DNA of 64,000 nt from Clostridiales bacterium. GTDB taxonomy: Bacteria > Bacillota > Clostridia > Lachnospirales > Lachnospiraceae. The notes under the pieces were generated by a model, which was given only the letters and a program-made list of their open reading frames with translations, had not been told where the DNA came from and made no database searches. Positions 10,412 to 18,723 of this stretch are shown one piece after another; positions within the stretch are counted from its first letter, which is position 1; every line of letters starts with the position of its first letter. The stretch spans positions 118,840-182,839 of the forward strand of contig JAHABX010000003.1 in the NCBI GenBank assembly GCA_018376135.1. The letters are read 5' to 3'. Both the position numbers and the translations under genes were made by a program.

Positions 10412-10440
10412 ATACTAACACAGGAAAGTCAAGCTGTCAA
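10412..10440 (-). promoter_or_regulatory. Predicted sigma-A promoter for rpoBC
   Basis: On the minus strand TTGACA, a 17-base spacer and TAGTAT lie between the terminator after rplL and the rpoB start. It gives rpoBC a transcription start independent of the ribosomal protein genes. Confidence 0.6.
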
Positions 10441-10507
10441 CTACTTTTTCCAGCATTTTAGCCTTGATTTGGCACGGCTTTTCGTTTCCGCACCGCCGGA
10501 CCATAAG

Positions 10508-10537
10508 AAAAAAAAGGATACCGCATATGCGGTATCC
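10508..10537 (-). terminator. Terminator/attenuator between rplL and rpoB
   Basis: Perfect palindromic stem GGATACCGCA/TGCGGTATCC on the minus strand followed by eight Ts. It lies 18 bases past the rplL stop. In many bacteria partial termination here lowers rpoBC expression relative to rplJL; the same role is inferred. Confidence 0.87.
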
Positions 10538-10555
10538 TCTGTAAAACGGCTTACA

Positions 10556-10930
10556 TTATTTAAGAGTAACTTTAGCGCCTTCAGCCTCAAGTTTAGCCTT
10601 CATCTCCTCAGCCTCTGCCTTGGATGCACCCTCTTTAACAACCTTCGGAGCGCCGTCAACTACGTCTTTTGCTTCCTTCAGGCCAAGACCGGTAGCTTCA
10701 CGAACAACTTTGATAACCTTAACCTTGTTCGGGCCAACCTCAGTCAGCTCTACATCGAAGGAATCCTTCTCTTCTGCTTCCGGAGCTGCGCCGCCTGCTG
10801 CTGCTACAACAACACCAGCTGCTGCGGATACGCCGAACTCTTCCTCACAAGCTTTTACTAACTCATTTAACTCTAATACGGATAACTCTTTGATTGCTTC
10901 AATAAACTCTGCAGTCGTTAACTTTGCCAT
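10556..10930 (-). CDS. rplL: 50S ribosomal protein L7/L12
   Basis: Stalk protein of the large subunit that recruits translation GTPases. It is 124 aa, with an N-terminal dimerisation helix region (MAKLTTAEFIEAIKELSVLE), an Ala/Gly hinge (GVVVAAAGGAAPEAEE) and the compact C-terminal domain (VKVIKVVREATGLGLKEAKD). I choose the ATG at 10930, nine bases after GGAGGT, over an in-frame ATG at 10936 that sits only two or three bases from it. It is downstream of rplJ in the usual rplJL order. Confidence 0.97.
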   Translation of the reverse strand: MAKLTTAEFIEAIKELSVLELNELVKACEEEFGVSAAAGVVVAAAGGAAPEAEEKDSFDVELTEVGPNKVKVIKVVREATGLGLKEAKDVVDGAPKVVKEGASKAEAEEMKAKLEAEGAKVTLK

Positions 10931-11005
10931 TTTCATTTACCTCCAATTAATAGTATGTTGTTATTTTCTCTTATGAAGCCATAGACAGGCTTCTCCACAT
11001 CCAGC

Positions 11006-11494
11006 TTACGCTTCCTTGCTCTCTGCGATCTGATTCAGAACGCGTGCCAGGTTGGTGATTGGGCTCTGGATGCTGCCCAGTAATTTTCCAAGAAGTACTT
11101 CTCTGGACGGAACGTTTGCGATAGCAGTCATTCCCTTTGCATCGTAGTAGGTTCCCTCTACGACACCAGCTTTGATCTCAAGCTTGTCTGCTTTCTTTGC
11201 AAATTCAGCTACAATTCTTGCCGGAGCAGTTGCGTCTGTCTTGGAGATCGCAATTGCAGACGGTCCTTCGAGATGCTGTGACAGCGGCTCGAACTCAGTA
11301 CCTTTGATTGCAAAGTTCAGCATAGTGTTCTTATAAACCTTGTATACGATACCTTCTGCTCTCATCTGCTTACGAAGCTGTGTATCCTGCTCAACAGTCA
11401 GACCGCAGTGGTCAACCAGAACTGCACATGCTGCGCCTTCCAGATTTGCAGAGATCTCTTCTACAATCGGTTTTTTCAGTTCAACTTTTGCCAT
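11006..11494 (-). CDS. rplJ: 50S ribosomal protein L10
   Basis: Base of the ribosomal stalk and binding platform for L7/L12 dimers, 162 aa. The N-terminal rRNA-binding domain contains LVDHCGLTVEQDTQLRKQMR and YKVYKNTMLNFA. The C-terminal helix that holds L7/L12 is present. The start ATG follows GGAGGAAACC. Members of this family autoregulate by binding their own leader as the L10-L12 complex; a matching leader is present upstream (11520-11668). Confidence 0.97.
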   Translation of the reverse strand: MAKVELKKPIVEEISANLEGAACAVLVDHCGLTVEQDTQLRKQMRAEGIVYKVYKNTMLNFAIKGTEFEPLSQHLEGPSAIAISKTDATAPARIVAEFAKKADKLEIKAGVVEGTYYDAKGMTAIANVPSREVLLGKLLGSIQSPITNLARVLNQIAESKEA

Positions 11495-11519
11495 GAATGG
11501 TTTCCTCCTTATAGATTTT

Positions 11520-11668
11520 CAAGAGTGACAACCTTTAACGTGAAAATACCCCCTGTGCCACAGACACAGAGGGTAATTAAGCCATTCTAAATCGAATGCT
11601 TTCCTCGGCAGGCGAATTCATCTTACGCTTATCAGCACCTGCTGTCTTCGGGCAGTCATCTTCAACTG
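11520..11668 (-). ncRNA. L10-type ribosomal protein leader with attenuator hairpin
   Basis: The 5' untranslated region of rplJL. On the minus strand it carries CCGAAGACAGCAGGTGC and CCTGCCGAGGAAA, the paired elements typical of the Firmicutes L10 leader, at roughly 11594-11658. Next comes a long GC-rich hairpin at 11548-11574 (ACCCTCTGTG/CACAGGGGGT) with a short T-rich tail. The expected mechanism is binding of L10(L12)4 to the first part and termination at the hairpin. The element class was recognised by eye; a covariance search was not possible. Confidence 0.78.
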
Positions 11669-11672
11669 TTTA

Positions 11673-11701
11673 AAAATATCATAATTTATATTGGATGTCA
11701 A
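11673..11701 (-). promoter_or_regulatory. Predicted sigma-A promoter for rplJL
   Basis: Minus-strand TTGACA, 17 bases, TATTTT, located just after the rplA stop codon and immediately upstream of the L10 leader. Confidence 0.6.
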
Positions 11702-11716
11702 CACCCTTTTTAAGCT

Positions 11717-12406
11717 TTAGGCAAGCTTCATCGGGTTAACCTTAACGCCAGGTCCCATAGTCGGAGCGATGGTTACGCTCTTCAGGTACTGTCCCTTTAC
11801 AGCGGCAGGTTTTGCTTTGTTGATTGCATCCATAAGCGTCTGGAAGTTGTCCGCTAACTTCTCCTCAGTGAAAGAAGCTTTTCCGATCGGAACATGGATA
11901 ATATTGGTCTTATCCAGTCTGTACTCAATCTTACCAGCTTTGATATCGTTAACTGCTTTGGTAACATCCATGGTTACGGTACCAGCCTTCGGGTTCGGCA
12001 TTAAGCCCTTCGGTCCAAGTACACGACCCAGACGTCCAACAACGCCCATCATATCCGGAGTTGCTACAACAACGTCGAAGTCAAACCAGCCACCCTGAAT
12101 CTTCGGAACCAGTTCCTCTGCTCCTACGAATTCAGCGCCTGCTGCCAAAGCCTCATCAGCCTTTGCATTCTTAGCGAATACAAGTACACGAACCTGTTTA
12201 CCGGTTCCATGAGGCAGTACAACTGCACCACGGATCTGCTGGTCAGCGTGACGTCCGTCACAACCGGTTCTGATATGAGCCTCGATGGTCTCATCGAATT
12301 TTGCGGTTGCCAGTTTCTTTACGATTGCGATAGCTTCGTCTCTATCATACTGAGTCTGTTTGTCGTATAATTTCGCAGCCTCAACATATTTCTTACCATG
12401 TTTCAT
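11717..12406 (-). CDS. rplA: 50S ribosomal protein L1
   Basis: Forms the L1 stalk near the ribosomal E site, 229 aa. Typical blocks are KKYVEAAKLYDK at the N terminus, RGAVVLPHGTGK, and the L1 signature around GRLGRVLGPKGLMPNPKAGT. The ATG follows AGGAGG with an A-rich spacer. In bacteria L1 represses its own operon by binding mRNA that mimics its 23S rRNA site; a 47-base candidate element lies 18 bases upstream and is duplicated upstream of rplK. Confidence 0.97.
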   Translation of the reverse strand: MKHGKKYVEAAKLYDKQTQYDRDEAIAIVKKLATAKFDETIEAHIRTGCDGRHADQQIRGAVVLPHGTGKQVRVLVFAKNAKADEALAAGAEFVGAEELVPKIQGGWFDFDVVVATPDMMGVVGRLGRVLGPKGLMPNPKAGTVTMDVTKAVNDIKAGKIEYRLDKTNIIHVPIGKASFTEEKLADNFQTLMDAINKAKPAAVKGQYLKSVTIAPTMGPGVKVNPMKLA

Positions 12407-12424
12407 AATTCTTTTAACCTCCTA

Positions 12425-12471
12425 GTGGTAATTGCGGGTTTATGCCCTGAGGGGTAAATGTCCCTCCCACG
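12425..12471 (-). promoter_or_regulatory. Putative L1-binding mRNA element, copy before rplA
   Basis: A 47-base segment that in the mRNA begins CGTGGGAGGGACATTTACC and ends TTACCAC. The ends GTGG/CCAC and the inner AGGG/CCCT can pair. A near-identical copy sits before rplK (12942-12988). GTGGGAGG-type sequences resemble the L1 site of 23S rRNA and lie directly upstream of the ribosome site, which suits translational feedback. The function is inferred. Confidence 0.6.
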
Positions 12472-12493
12472 TCGTTTGATAACAACAGTTTAC

Positions 12494-12922
12494 TTAGTCG
12501 TCTACTACCGTGATACCCATACTTCTTGCAGTACCGGCGATCATGCTGATTGCAGCCTCCAGGCTTCCTGCGGTCAGGTCTGGCATCTTCAGCTCAGCGA
12601 TCTTCTGAACTTCAGATTTCTTAATGGTAGCAACTTTGTCCTTCTTGGAATTTGCAGAAGCGGTCTTCAGTCCGCATGCTTTTTTCAGTAAAACTGCTGC
12701 TGGCGGAGTCTTGGTAATAAAGCTGAAGCTTCTGTCAGCGTATACCGTAATAACAACCGGAATCACCAGATCACCCTGGTCTGCAGTTCTTGCATTGAAC
12801 TCTTTTGTGAACTGTACGATATTCACACCGTGCTGACCAAGAGCCAGACCTACTGGAGGAGCTGGTGTTGCCTTTCCAGCAGGGATCTGTAATTTAATAT
12901 AACCTGTAACTTTTTTTGCCAT
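12494..12922 (-). CDS. rplK: 50S ribosomal protein L11
   Basis: GTPase-centre protein, 142 aa. The N-terminal MAKKVTGYIKLQIPAGKA and PAPPVGLALGQHGVN are diagnostic, and the C-terminal rRNA-binding domain ends in GTARSMGITVVD. The start follows AGGAGGTG. It is co-transcribed with rplA (gap 87 bases) and lies after nusG. Confidence 0.97.
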   Translation of the reverse strand: MAKKVTGYIKLQIPAGKATPAPPVGLALGQHGVNIVQFTKEFNARTADQGDLVIPVVITVYADRSFSFITKTPPAAVLLKKACGLKTASANSKKDKVATIKKSEVQKIAELKMPDLTAGSLEAAISMIAGTARSMGITVVDD

Positions 12923-12941
12923 AATTAAGGCACCTCCTATT

Positions 12942-12988
12942 GTGGTAATGGCGGGTTTATTCCCTGAAGGGTAAATGTCCCTCCCACG
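12942..12988 (-). promoter_or_regulatory. Putative L1-binding mRNA element, copy before rplK
   Basis: Second copy of the 47-base element found before rplA, same length and orientation, differing at only a few positions. It lies 19 bases upstream of the rplK start. Conservation at both members of the L11-L1 pair argues that it is a regulatory site rather than chance. Confidence 0.6.
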
Positions 12989-13017
12989 ATTTACAGAAAG
13001 AAATCTCCGTAAACCAT

Positions 13018-13533
13018 TTACATTTTCCTGATTTCTGTGAAACTTATTTCAACCGGCGTTTCACGACCGAACAGATCGACGTTAATCGTCACGCTCTGTT
13101 TGTTTTCATTGATGGCCTGGATGACACCCACGGTATCCTTCCATACGCCACCGGTAACGACAACATTGTCACCCTCCGCAAAATCAATCTGCACGGAATC
13201 CGAATGAACTCCCAGCGGTCTCATCTCTTCGTCTGTAAGCGGAACTGGTTTTGATCCCGGACCAACAAATCCGGTCACACCTCTGGTATTACGAACCACG
13301 TACCAGGTATCATCGTTCATAACCATATTGATCAGAACGTATCCCGGAAACATCTTTTTCTGAACCTGACGGCTTGCGCCATCCTTCAGCTCCACCACAT
13401 CCTGCATTGGAACTCTGACTTCAAGAATCTGATCTTCAAGGTGTCTGTTTTCAATTGTCTTCTCAATGTTGGCTTTAACCTTGTTCTCATACCCTGAATA
13501 GGTATGAACCACATACCAGCTTGCTTCTGACAT
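13018..13533 (-). CDS. nusG: Transcription termination/antitermination factor NusG
   Basis: General elongation factor of 171 aa that binds the RNA polymerase clamp through its N-terminal NGN domain (WYVVHTYSGYENKVKANIEK, then FPGYVLINM and VRNTRGVTGFVG). The C-terminal KOW domain (EGDNVVVTGGVWKDTVGVIQ) contacts partners such as Rho or ribosomal S10. Gene order secE-nusG-rplK is the standard arrangement. Confidence 0.97.
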   Translation of the reverse strand: MSEASWYVVHTYSGYENKVKANIEKTIENRHLEDQILEVRVPMQDVVELKDGASRQVQKKMFPGYVLINMVMNDDTWYVVRNTRGVTGFVGPGSKPVPLTDEEMRPLGVHSDSVQIDFAEGDNVVVTGGVWKDTVGVIQAINENKQSVTINVDLFGRETPVEISFTEIRKM

Positions 13534-13552
13534 ATAATCACCTTTCCCTGAA

Positions 13553-13753
13553 TTATAATGTTACCAGAATGTCAATCCCAAAGGTCATGACCATATCCAG
13601 CAGTTTAATAATGAGAGCCAAAGCAACCGATGTACTGATTACCGCAATGGTCTGTTTCGTAAGTGATTTTTTATCTGGCCAGATAATCTTCTTAAACTCG
13701 GCTTTCATGCCTTTGAACCAGCTTGTCTTTGGGGTTTGGGTCTTTTCTCCCAT
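13553..13753 (-). CDS. secE: Preprotein translocase subunit SecE
   Basis: Small essential partner of SecY, 66 aa. Like other Gram-positive SecE proteins it has one membrane helix (residues about 38-63) after an amphipathic segment with the hallmark EFKKIIWPDKKSL. It sits directly upstream of nusG in the transcript. Confidence 0.95.
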   Translation of the reverse strand: MGEKTQTPKTSWFKGMKAEFKKIIWPDKKSLTKQTIAVISTSVALALIIKLLDMVMTFGIDILVTL

Positions 13754-13785
13754 TTTGTCACTTCCTTTACTCGCCTGGGGCAGAA

Positions 13786-13935
13786 TTACTTCGTCTCCTT
13801 ATGAAGGGTGTGCTTCTTACAGAAACGGCAGTATTTCTTGGTTTCCATTCTGTCTGGATGAAGCTTCTTCTCTTTTGTCATGTTGTAGTTACGCTGTTTG
13901 CACTCCGTACATGCCAATGTGATCTTTACGCGCAC
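13786..13935 (-). CDS. rpmG: 50S ribosomal protein L33 (GTG start)
   Basis: A 49-aa protein, MRVKITLACTECKQRNYNM to the C-terminal HTLHKETK. It carries two CxxC pairs (CTEC and CRFC), so this is the zinc-binding form of L33. The start is GTG, preceded by AGGTGG with 6-base spacing. It is first in the transcript, ahead of secE (gap 32 bases), as in many Firmicutes. Because of its size and GTG start it is easily missed. Confidence 0.95.
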   Translation of the reverse strand: MRVKITLACTECKQRNYNMTKEKKLHPDRMETKKYCRFCKKHTLHKETK

Positions 13936-14035
13936 AACTTTCCACCTCGCTTTTTATACTTTTTTCTTTGGTGATTCTGCGAAAACCACCAATTTTAGGC
14001 ATAAAAAAAAAGCCTAAACTTCCATTCGCCCTGTT

Positions 14036-14065
14036 ACTATAGCACAGGAAGCACATGGAAGTCAA
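14036..14065 (-). promoter_or_regulatory. Predicted sigma-A promoter for rpmG-secE-nusG-rplKA
   Basis: Minus-strand TTGACT, an 18-base spacer ending TGTGC (extended -10 flavour), and TATAGT. The roughly 100-base leader that follows contains the imperfect hairpin TTTAGGC/GCCTAAA whose loop is a run of Ts. Confidence 0.65.
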
Positions 14066-14093
14066 GACTTTTTTCTGCACAGTTTTTGTCCTG

Positions 14094-14876
14094 TTATCCT
14101 TTATTTTCCGGCATATTTACCGCAGCCTTCACGCTCCGGATCCCCGCCCGCATATACCATATGGATATTCCCAGACTGATCAGAGTAAAAAACGGGATCA
14201 CCACCGGCACATATGCCAGCGCACCCTTGAGAATTGTCGGCAGTGTCTTTGCGTGTACCGCAAGCCTCATCAGATCGCCAAAGGGCAGCCGGCAGCCCAT
14301 GACCGATGCCAGAAAGCTTCCGATCATCGCCAGTATCAGCACGCCGGCAAAGAAGCTCAGCCCGATGGACCAGATCCCCAGCAGGAGGAATCCCCAGAAT
14401 CCCATCTCTATATATGGAAGATACGCATCCAGAAATTTCTCACGATCCCAGTTTCCCAGTCCCAGCTCCTCATAGGTGGAGCGGACGACTTCTCCATCCG
14501 TCTTCAGGAGCATATGCTCCTTTCCCATGACAAGCGCCTTATCGAAAGCCAGCAGATCGATCTCCTGTACCTCCTCTGCCGCCATCGTCTCCGTGTCGAT
14601 CCAAAGGCACACATTATAATCCGAATACTGTATGGTCTGCTCTACCCAGAGCGTTCCATCCTTCAGTTCAAAATCCGGCAGTGCCGATTCGACCGTCTCA
14701 CGGACGCCTCCCTCTGCCAGCATCACTGAGGACATGGGAATGATCCATGCGGCAAGAACATAAAGTCCGCACAGCAGCAGACCATACAGAAAGGTCTTTC
14801 CTCTGCCGTTCTTTAAAAACCGCTTATAACCGTCCAGATCATAGATTGAATGCAGCAGCTCTGAAAATATGTTGAT
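14094..14876 (-). CDS. DUF1189-like membrane protein, non-canonical start
   Basis: Predicted membrane protein resembling the DUF1189 family. It has one N-terminal membrane helix, an extracytoplasmic domain, then three or four hydrophobic helices (GFLLLGIWSIGLSFFAG, LILAMIGSFLASVMG, VVIPFFTLISLGISIWY). The first in-frame ATG is at 14735, after the first helix. The reading frame continues upstream and encodes a credible N terminus (NIFSELLHSIYDLDGYKRF, then GKTFLYGLLLCGLYVLAAWI). A strong GGAGGAG lies just before GTT-ATC-AAC-ATA, with no ATG, GTG or TTG before the upstream in-frame stop. The start given is the ATC at 14876; ATA at 14870 is an alternative. Function is unknown. It lies 16 bases after the MATE gene. 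Confidence 0.6.
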   Translation of the reverse strand: MNIFSELLHSIYDLDGYKRFLKNGRGKTFLYGLLLCGLYVLAAWIIPMSSVMLAEGGVRETVESALPDFELKDGTLWVEQTIQYSDYNVCLWIDTETMAAEEVQEIDLLAFDKALVMGKEHMLLKTDGEVVRSTYEELGLGNWDREKFLDAYLPYIEMGFWGFLLLGIWSIGLSFFAGVLILAMIGSFLASVMGCRLPFGDLMRLAVHAKTLPTILKGALAYVPVVIPFFTLISLGISIWYMRAGIRSVKAAVNMPENKG

Positions 14877-14892
14877 AACGTTCTCCTCCTCT

Positions 14893-16254
14893 CTACATCC
14901 CTATCCGGGAAATGATCTTCCGATTCACTCTTATCAGAAAGAGAATCGTCATGGCAAGAGACATCAGCTCCGCTATGGGAAGCGCCCACCAGACCAGATT
15001 CACATTCCCCAGGCGCGACAGCAGATAAGCCGCCGGGAGAAGCACCACCAGCTGCCTCGCCACAGACACGAACATGCTGTAGACAGAACAGCCCAGCGCC
15101 TGAAATACACTTCCGCAGGCAATGCAGAAGCCTGCCAGCAGGAAACTCAGACTGATGATCCGAAGCGCCGGAATACCGATCGCCAGCATGGTCTCAGAAG
15201 CACTGAACAGCTCCAGAAGCGGTCCGGGTATCACCTGAAATACCGTCAGTCCCAGCACCATGATGGACACTGCATAAATAACACTGTGCTTTATGGCGCT
15301 CAAAACCCGTTCCCTGTCATTCGCTCCGTAGTTATAGGCAATGATCGGGATCACTCCGTTGTTCAGTCCGAATACCGGCATGAATACAAAGCTCTGCAGC
15401 TTAAAGTAAACTCCGAATACCGCCGTTGCCGTAGACGTAAAGGTGATCAGGATCCGGTTCATGCTATAGGTCATGACAGAACCGATCGCCTGCATAATAA
15501 TAGAAGGAACAGCAATCTCATAGATCTGCCCGATGATCGCCATATCCGGACGGAAGCCCTTCATCTGTATACGGACCTCATGATTTTTCTTCTGATTGAT
15601 GACTACGCTCATAATGCCGGCAGCAATCTGTCCAATGACCGTTGCCGCCGCCGCTCCTGCCACACCCATCTTTGGAAATCCAAAAAGCCCGAAGATCAGG
15701 ATCGGATCCATGATCAGGTTCACGATCGCTCCGGTTCCCTGGGTAAACATGGTGTAGATCGTCTTTCCCGTTGCCTGAAGCATCCGTTCAAAGGTAAGCT
15801 GCATAAAAATACCAAAGGACATACAGCAGCAGATCGTCATATAGTCAATTCCATACTGAACGATCTCTTCGATATCCGTCTGGCTCCTGTAGAAGCCCTC
15901 TACCATAAAAAGCCCGATCACCAAAAAGAGCAGATAACTCAGCATGGTCAAAAAGACCGCATTTTCTGCGATCTTATTGACCTTCTCATAATCCCCGGCT
16001 CCCAGCGAACGCGCCAGCAGTGCATTGACGCCCACTGCAGTCCCCACACCCACTGCAATCATCAGATTCTGGATCGGGAATGCCATGGACACCGCCGTCA
16101 GCGCATTCTCACTGATCATCGCCACAAAGACACTGTCCACAATATTGTACAGCGCCTGCACCAGCATGGAGATCATAATGGGCAGAGACATAGATATAAT
16201 TAGTTTTCCGACAGGCATAACGCCCATCTTATTCTTTTCTGTACTACCAGTCAT
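14893..16254 (-). CDS. MATE family multidrug/metabolite exporter
   Basis: A 453-aa, roughly 12-helix inner-membrane transporter of the MATE superfamily (MOP clan), expected to export cationic drugs or metabolites in exchange for sodium ions or protons. Family blocks are visible in both halves: SLPIMISMLVQALYNIVDSVFV and GVGTAVGVNALLARSLGAGD in the first, and AYNYGANDRERV in the second. The start lies 3 bases after pheT behind GAGGATAATAA, so it can be translated from the pheST transcript. Substrate cannot be predicted. Confidence 0.9.
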   Translation of the reverse strand: MTGSTEKNKMGVMPVGKLIISMSLPIMISMLVQALYNIVDSVFVAMISENALTAVSMAFPIQNLMIAVGVGTAVGVNALLARSLGAGDYEKVNKIAENAVFLTMLSYLLFLVIGLFMVEGFYRSQTDIEEIVQYGIDYMTICCCMSFGIFMQLTFERMLQATGKTIYTMFTQGTGAIVNLIMDPILIFGLFGFPKMGVAGAAAATVIGQIAAGIMSVVINQKKNHEVRIQMKGFRPDMAIIGQIYEIAVPSIIMQAIGSVMTYSMNRILITFTSTATAVFGVYFKLQSFVFMPVFGLNNGVIPIIAYNYGANDRERVLSAIKHSVIYAVSIMVLGLTVFQVIPGPLLELFSASETMLAIGIPALRIISLSFLLAGFCIACGSVFQALGCSVYSMFVSVARQLVVLLPAAYLLSRLGNVNLVWWALPIAELMSLAMTILFLIRVNRKIISRIGM

Positions 16255-16257
16255 TTA

Positions 16258-18702
16258 TTATCCTCTTAACTCAATATCCAGTTCATCCTTCAGTATTCTG
16301 CAGATCTTCTCCACGAACTTCTGAACCGCTTCCGCTTCAAATTCCTGGTCCTTCGGCGCGAAGGTCACTGTATAAGCCATACTCTTCTTGCCTGCAGGGA
16401 TCTGTCCGCCCTCGTACACATCGAAAAGCTTTACTTCCTTTACGTATTTATTTGCTCTGCGGATGCAGGCCTCTACCTGCCCGAAGGAAATCTCCTTATC
16501 CATAACGAATGCCAGATCCCGCTTCTCCTCTGCATATCTGGACAGCGGAACGAACACTCTCTTCTTGCCGTACCATTCTGCCAGCGCTTCCAGATCCAGT
16601 TCCATCAGGAATGCGGAGGTACGCATGCTCAGCTCATCCTGAATATCGTAAGCAGCCTTTCCAAAATAACCAATCGCGGTTCCCTCACAGGATACCTCAA
16701 CGGTCTGGTAAGGATGCAGGAAGGTCTTCTTTGCCGCCGTATATTCAAATCTGATATCCATGCTGTCCGCAATGGTATCCGCAATACTCTTCATAGTGTA
16801 GAATGTCTCGTTCGCTCCGAAAATACCCACACAAAGGGTATTTTTCTCCTCCGGATATTCACTGAGCGGCAGTCCCTTTGGTATAAAGCGCTTCGCCACC
16901 TCGAAAAGCCTTCCTTCCAGAGTTCCCTGTTTTTCATTTCTGGAAATGGCATTGAGCATGGAAGCCGCCAGCGTGGTTCTCATCAGAGACAGATCCTGAT
17001 TGATCGGATTCAGGATCCGGATCGCCCTTCTCTCTTCGGCATCCTCCGGCAGTCTCAAAAGATCCAGATCAGACGGGGAGAAGAAGGAATAATGCATGCA
17101 CTCGTGGATTCCCATGGCACACAGCGTTCTCTTCAGCGCCAGCTCACCCTTCTGCTGAACCGTATATCCGCCTGTGGTCACCTGTGCAGATGGCATAAAG
17201 GTCGGAACAATATGATCGTAACCATACATACGGATCACTTCCTCTGCCACATCCGGATAACGCTCCACATCATGTTCTCCATTGGGCAGCATATCCTCAC
17301 GATATGCCGGAACCCGGATCAGCAGTTCATCTCCGTTAATGACCGGATCAAATCCCAGTCTCTTCATAATATCACAGATCTCTTCATCCGGAACCGTAAT
17401 ACCAAGCACTCCATTTACCTTGCTGATGCTTACCTTCATGGGTGTCGGCTCTATGGAATTCCCCGTATTCACCTCTGCGTGAGTAGCAGATACCTTACCG
17501 CAGCCCAGCTCCTCTATCAGATGAAGCGCACGCTTCATACCGAGAACGGTGGAATACTCATCCACGCCCTTCTCGTATCTGGCGCTGGAATCCGAGCTCT
17601 TGCCAAGTCCACGGGCAGTCTTTCTCACATTATCGCGTGCAAATTTTGCAGACTCGAACATGACCTCACAGGTCGTATCGCGGATCTCAGAATTCAGTCC
17701 GCCCATCACACCGGCAAGCGCCACCGGCTTAACACCGTCGCAGATGACCAGATTCGCGGGAGACATCTCATACTCCTGTCCGTCCAGTGTAACGATCTTT
17801 TCTCCTTCTCCGGCTCTTCTTACCCGGATCTCATTCCCTTCCAGATAAGAGCAGTCAAATGCATGCATGGGCTGTCCGATCTCTTTTAATACGTAATTCG
17901 TAATATCCACCACATTGGAAATAGCCCCTATGCCCACCAGTGCCAGACGACGCTTCATCCATGCAGGAGACTCGCCCATCTTCACATCATATACATAATG
18001 AGCGCTGTAACGGGGGCAAAGATCCGGCGCATCCACCGATACATGGAAGCCCTCCTTTACCACCTCTGTCTCTGTATAGTCCGTTGCAGGCATCTTCAGC
18101 TCCTTGCCCAGCATCGCCGCAACCTCTCTTGCCATACCAAGCATACTCTGGCAGTCCGGTCTGTTGGCAGTCAGCGCAATGTCAAAGATCCAGTCATCCA
18201 GCCCGAGGATCGGTTTTACATCCGCACCAATCTTCGCATCCTCCGGAAGAACCAGAAGTCCGTTGTATCCGGCTCCCGGATACAGCTCCTCCGTAAGCCC
18301 CAGCTCCACACCGGAGCAGAGCATACCAAAGGACTCATACCCGCGCAGCTTTCCCTTTTTAATAGTAGCCGTACCTTCAACCGTCTTGTGATCCTTGGCA
18401 GTCGCATAGACCGTTGCGCCCACCAGCGCCAGCGGGAATCTGCCTCCTGCCTTTACATTGTCCGCTCCGCAGCAGACCTGCATGGTCCCGTGTTTCCCTG
18501 CATTTACCTGACACACGCTCAGATGCGTCTCCGGGATCGGCTCGCATTTCTCAACATAGCCTACAACAATATTGCTGATATCCTTACCAAGCTCGTATTT
18601 CTCTTCTACCTCAAAACCGGCGTCGAACATTTTCTTCTCCAGCTCATCCGGTGTAATATCTATATCCACATAATCCTTCAGCCAACTCAATGGTGCTATC
18701 AT
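16258..18702 (-). CDS. pheT: Phenylalanine-tRNA ligase beta subunit
   Basis: Beta chain of the alpha2-beta2 phenylalanyl-tRNA synthetase, 814 aa. Domains follow the expected order: N-terminal MIAPLSWLKDYVDIDI, an OB-fold tRNA-binding domain (residues about 40-150), the B3/B4 editing domain that removes Tyr-tRNA-Phe, B5, the catalytic-like core and a C-terminal anticodon-binding domain (PLSRYAEEKRDLAFVMDKEI onward). It follows pheS by 21 bases. Confidence 0.97.
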   Translation of the reverse strand: MIAPLSWLKDYVDIDITPDELEKKMFDAGFEVEEKYELGKDISNIVVGYVEKCEPIPETHLSVCQVNAGKHGTMQVCCGADNVKAGGRFPLALVGATVYATAKDHKTVEGTATIKKGKLRGYESFGMLCSGVELGLTEELYPGAGYNGLLVLPEDAKIGADVKPILGLDDWIFDIALTANRPDCQSMLGMAREVAAMLGKELKMPATDYTETEVVKEGFHVSVDAPDLCPRYSAHYVYDVKMGESPAWMKRRLALVGIGAISNVVDITNYVLKEIGQPMHAFDCSYLEGNEIRVRRAGEGEKIVTLDGQEYEMSPANLVICDGVKPVALAGVMGGLNSEIRDTTCEVMFESAKFARDNVRKTARGLGKSSDSSARYEKGVDEYSTVLGMKRALHLIEELGCGKVSATHAEVNTGNSIEPTPMKVSISKVNGVLGITVPDEEICDIMKRLGFDPVINGDELLIRVPAYREDMLPNGEHDVERYPDVAEEVIRMYGYDHIVPTFMPSAQVTTGGYTVQQKGELALKRTLCAMGIHECMHYSFFSPSDLDLLRLPEDAEERRAIRILNPINQDLSLMRTTLAASMLNAISRNEKQGTLEGRLFEVAKRFIPKGLPLSEYPEEKNTLCVGIFGANETFYTMKSIADTIADSMDIRFEYTAAKKTFLHPYQTVEVSCEGTAIGYFGKAAYDIQDELSMRTSAFLMELDLEALAEWYGKKRVFVPLSRYAEEKRDLAFVMDKEISFGQVEACIRRANKYVKEVKLFDVYEGGQIPAGKKSMAYTVTFAPKDQEFEAEAVQKFVEKICRILKDELDIELRG

Positions 18703-18723
18703 AATAAAACCTCCGTCACCCTG

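Noticed and set aside
13998..14018. Hairpin TTTAGGC/GCCTAAA with a T-run, considered as a terminator before rpmG
   Set aside because: The T-run lies in the loop rather than after the stem, and it is downstream of the rpmG promoter, so a normal intrinsic terminator is not supported.
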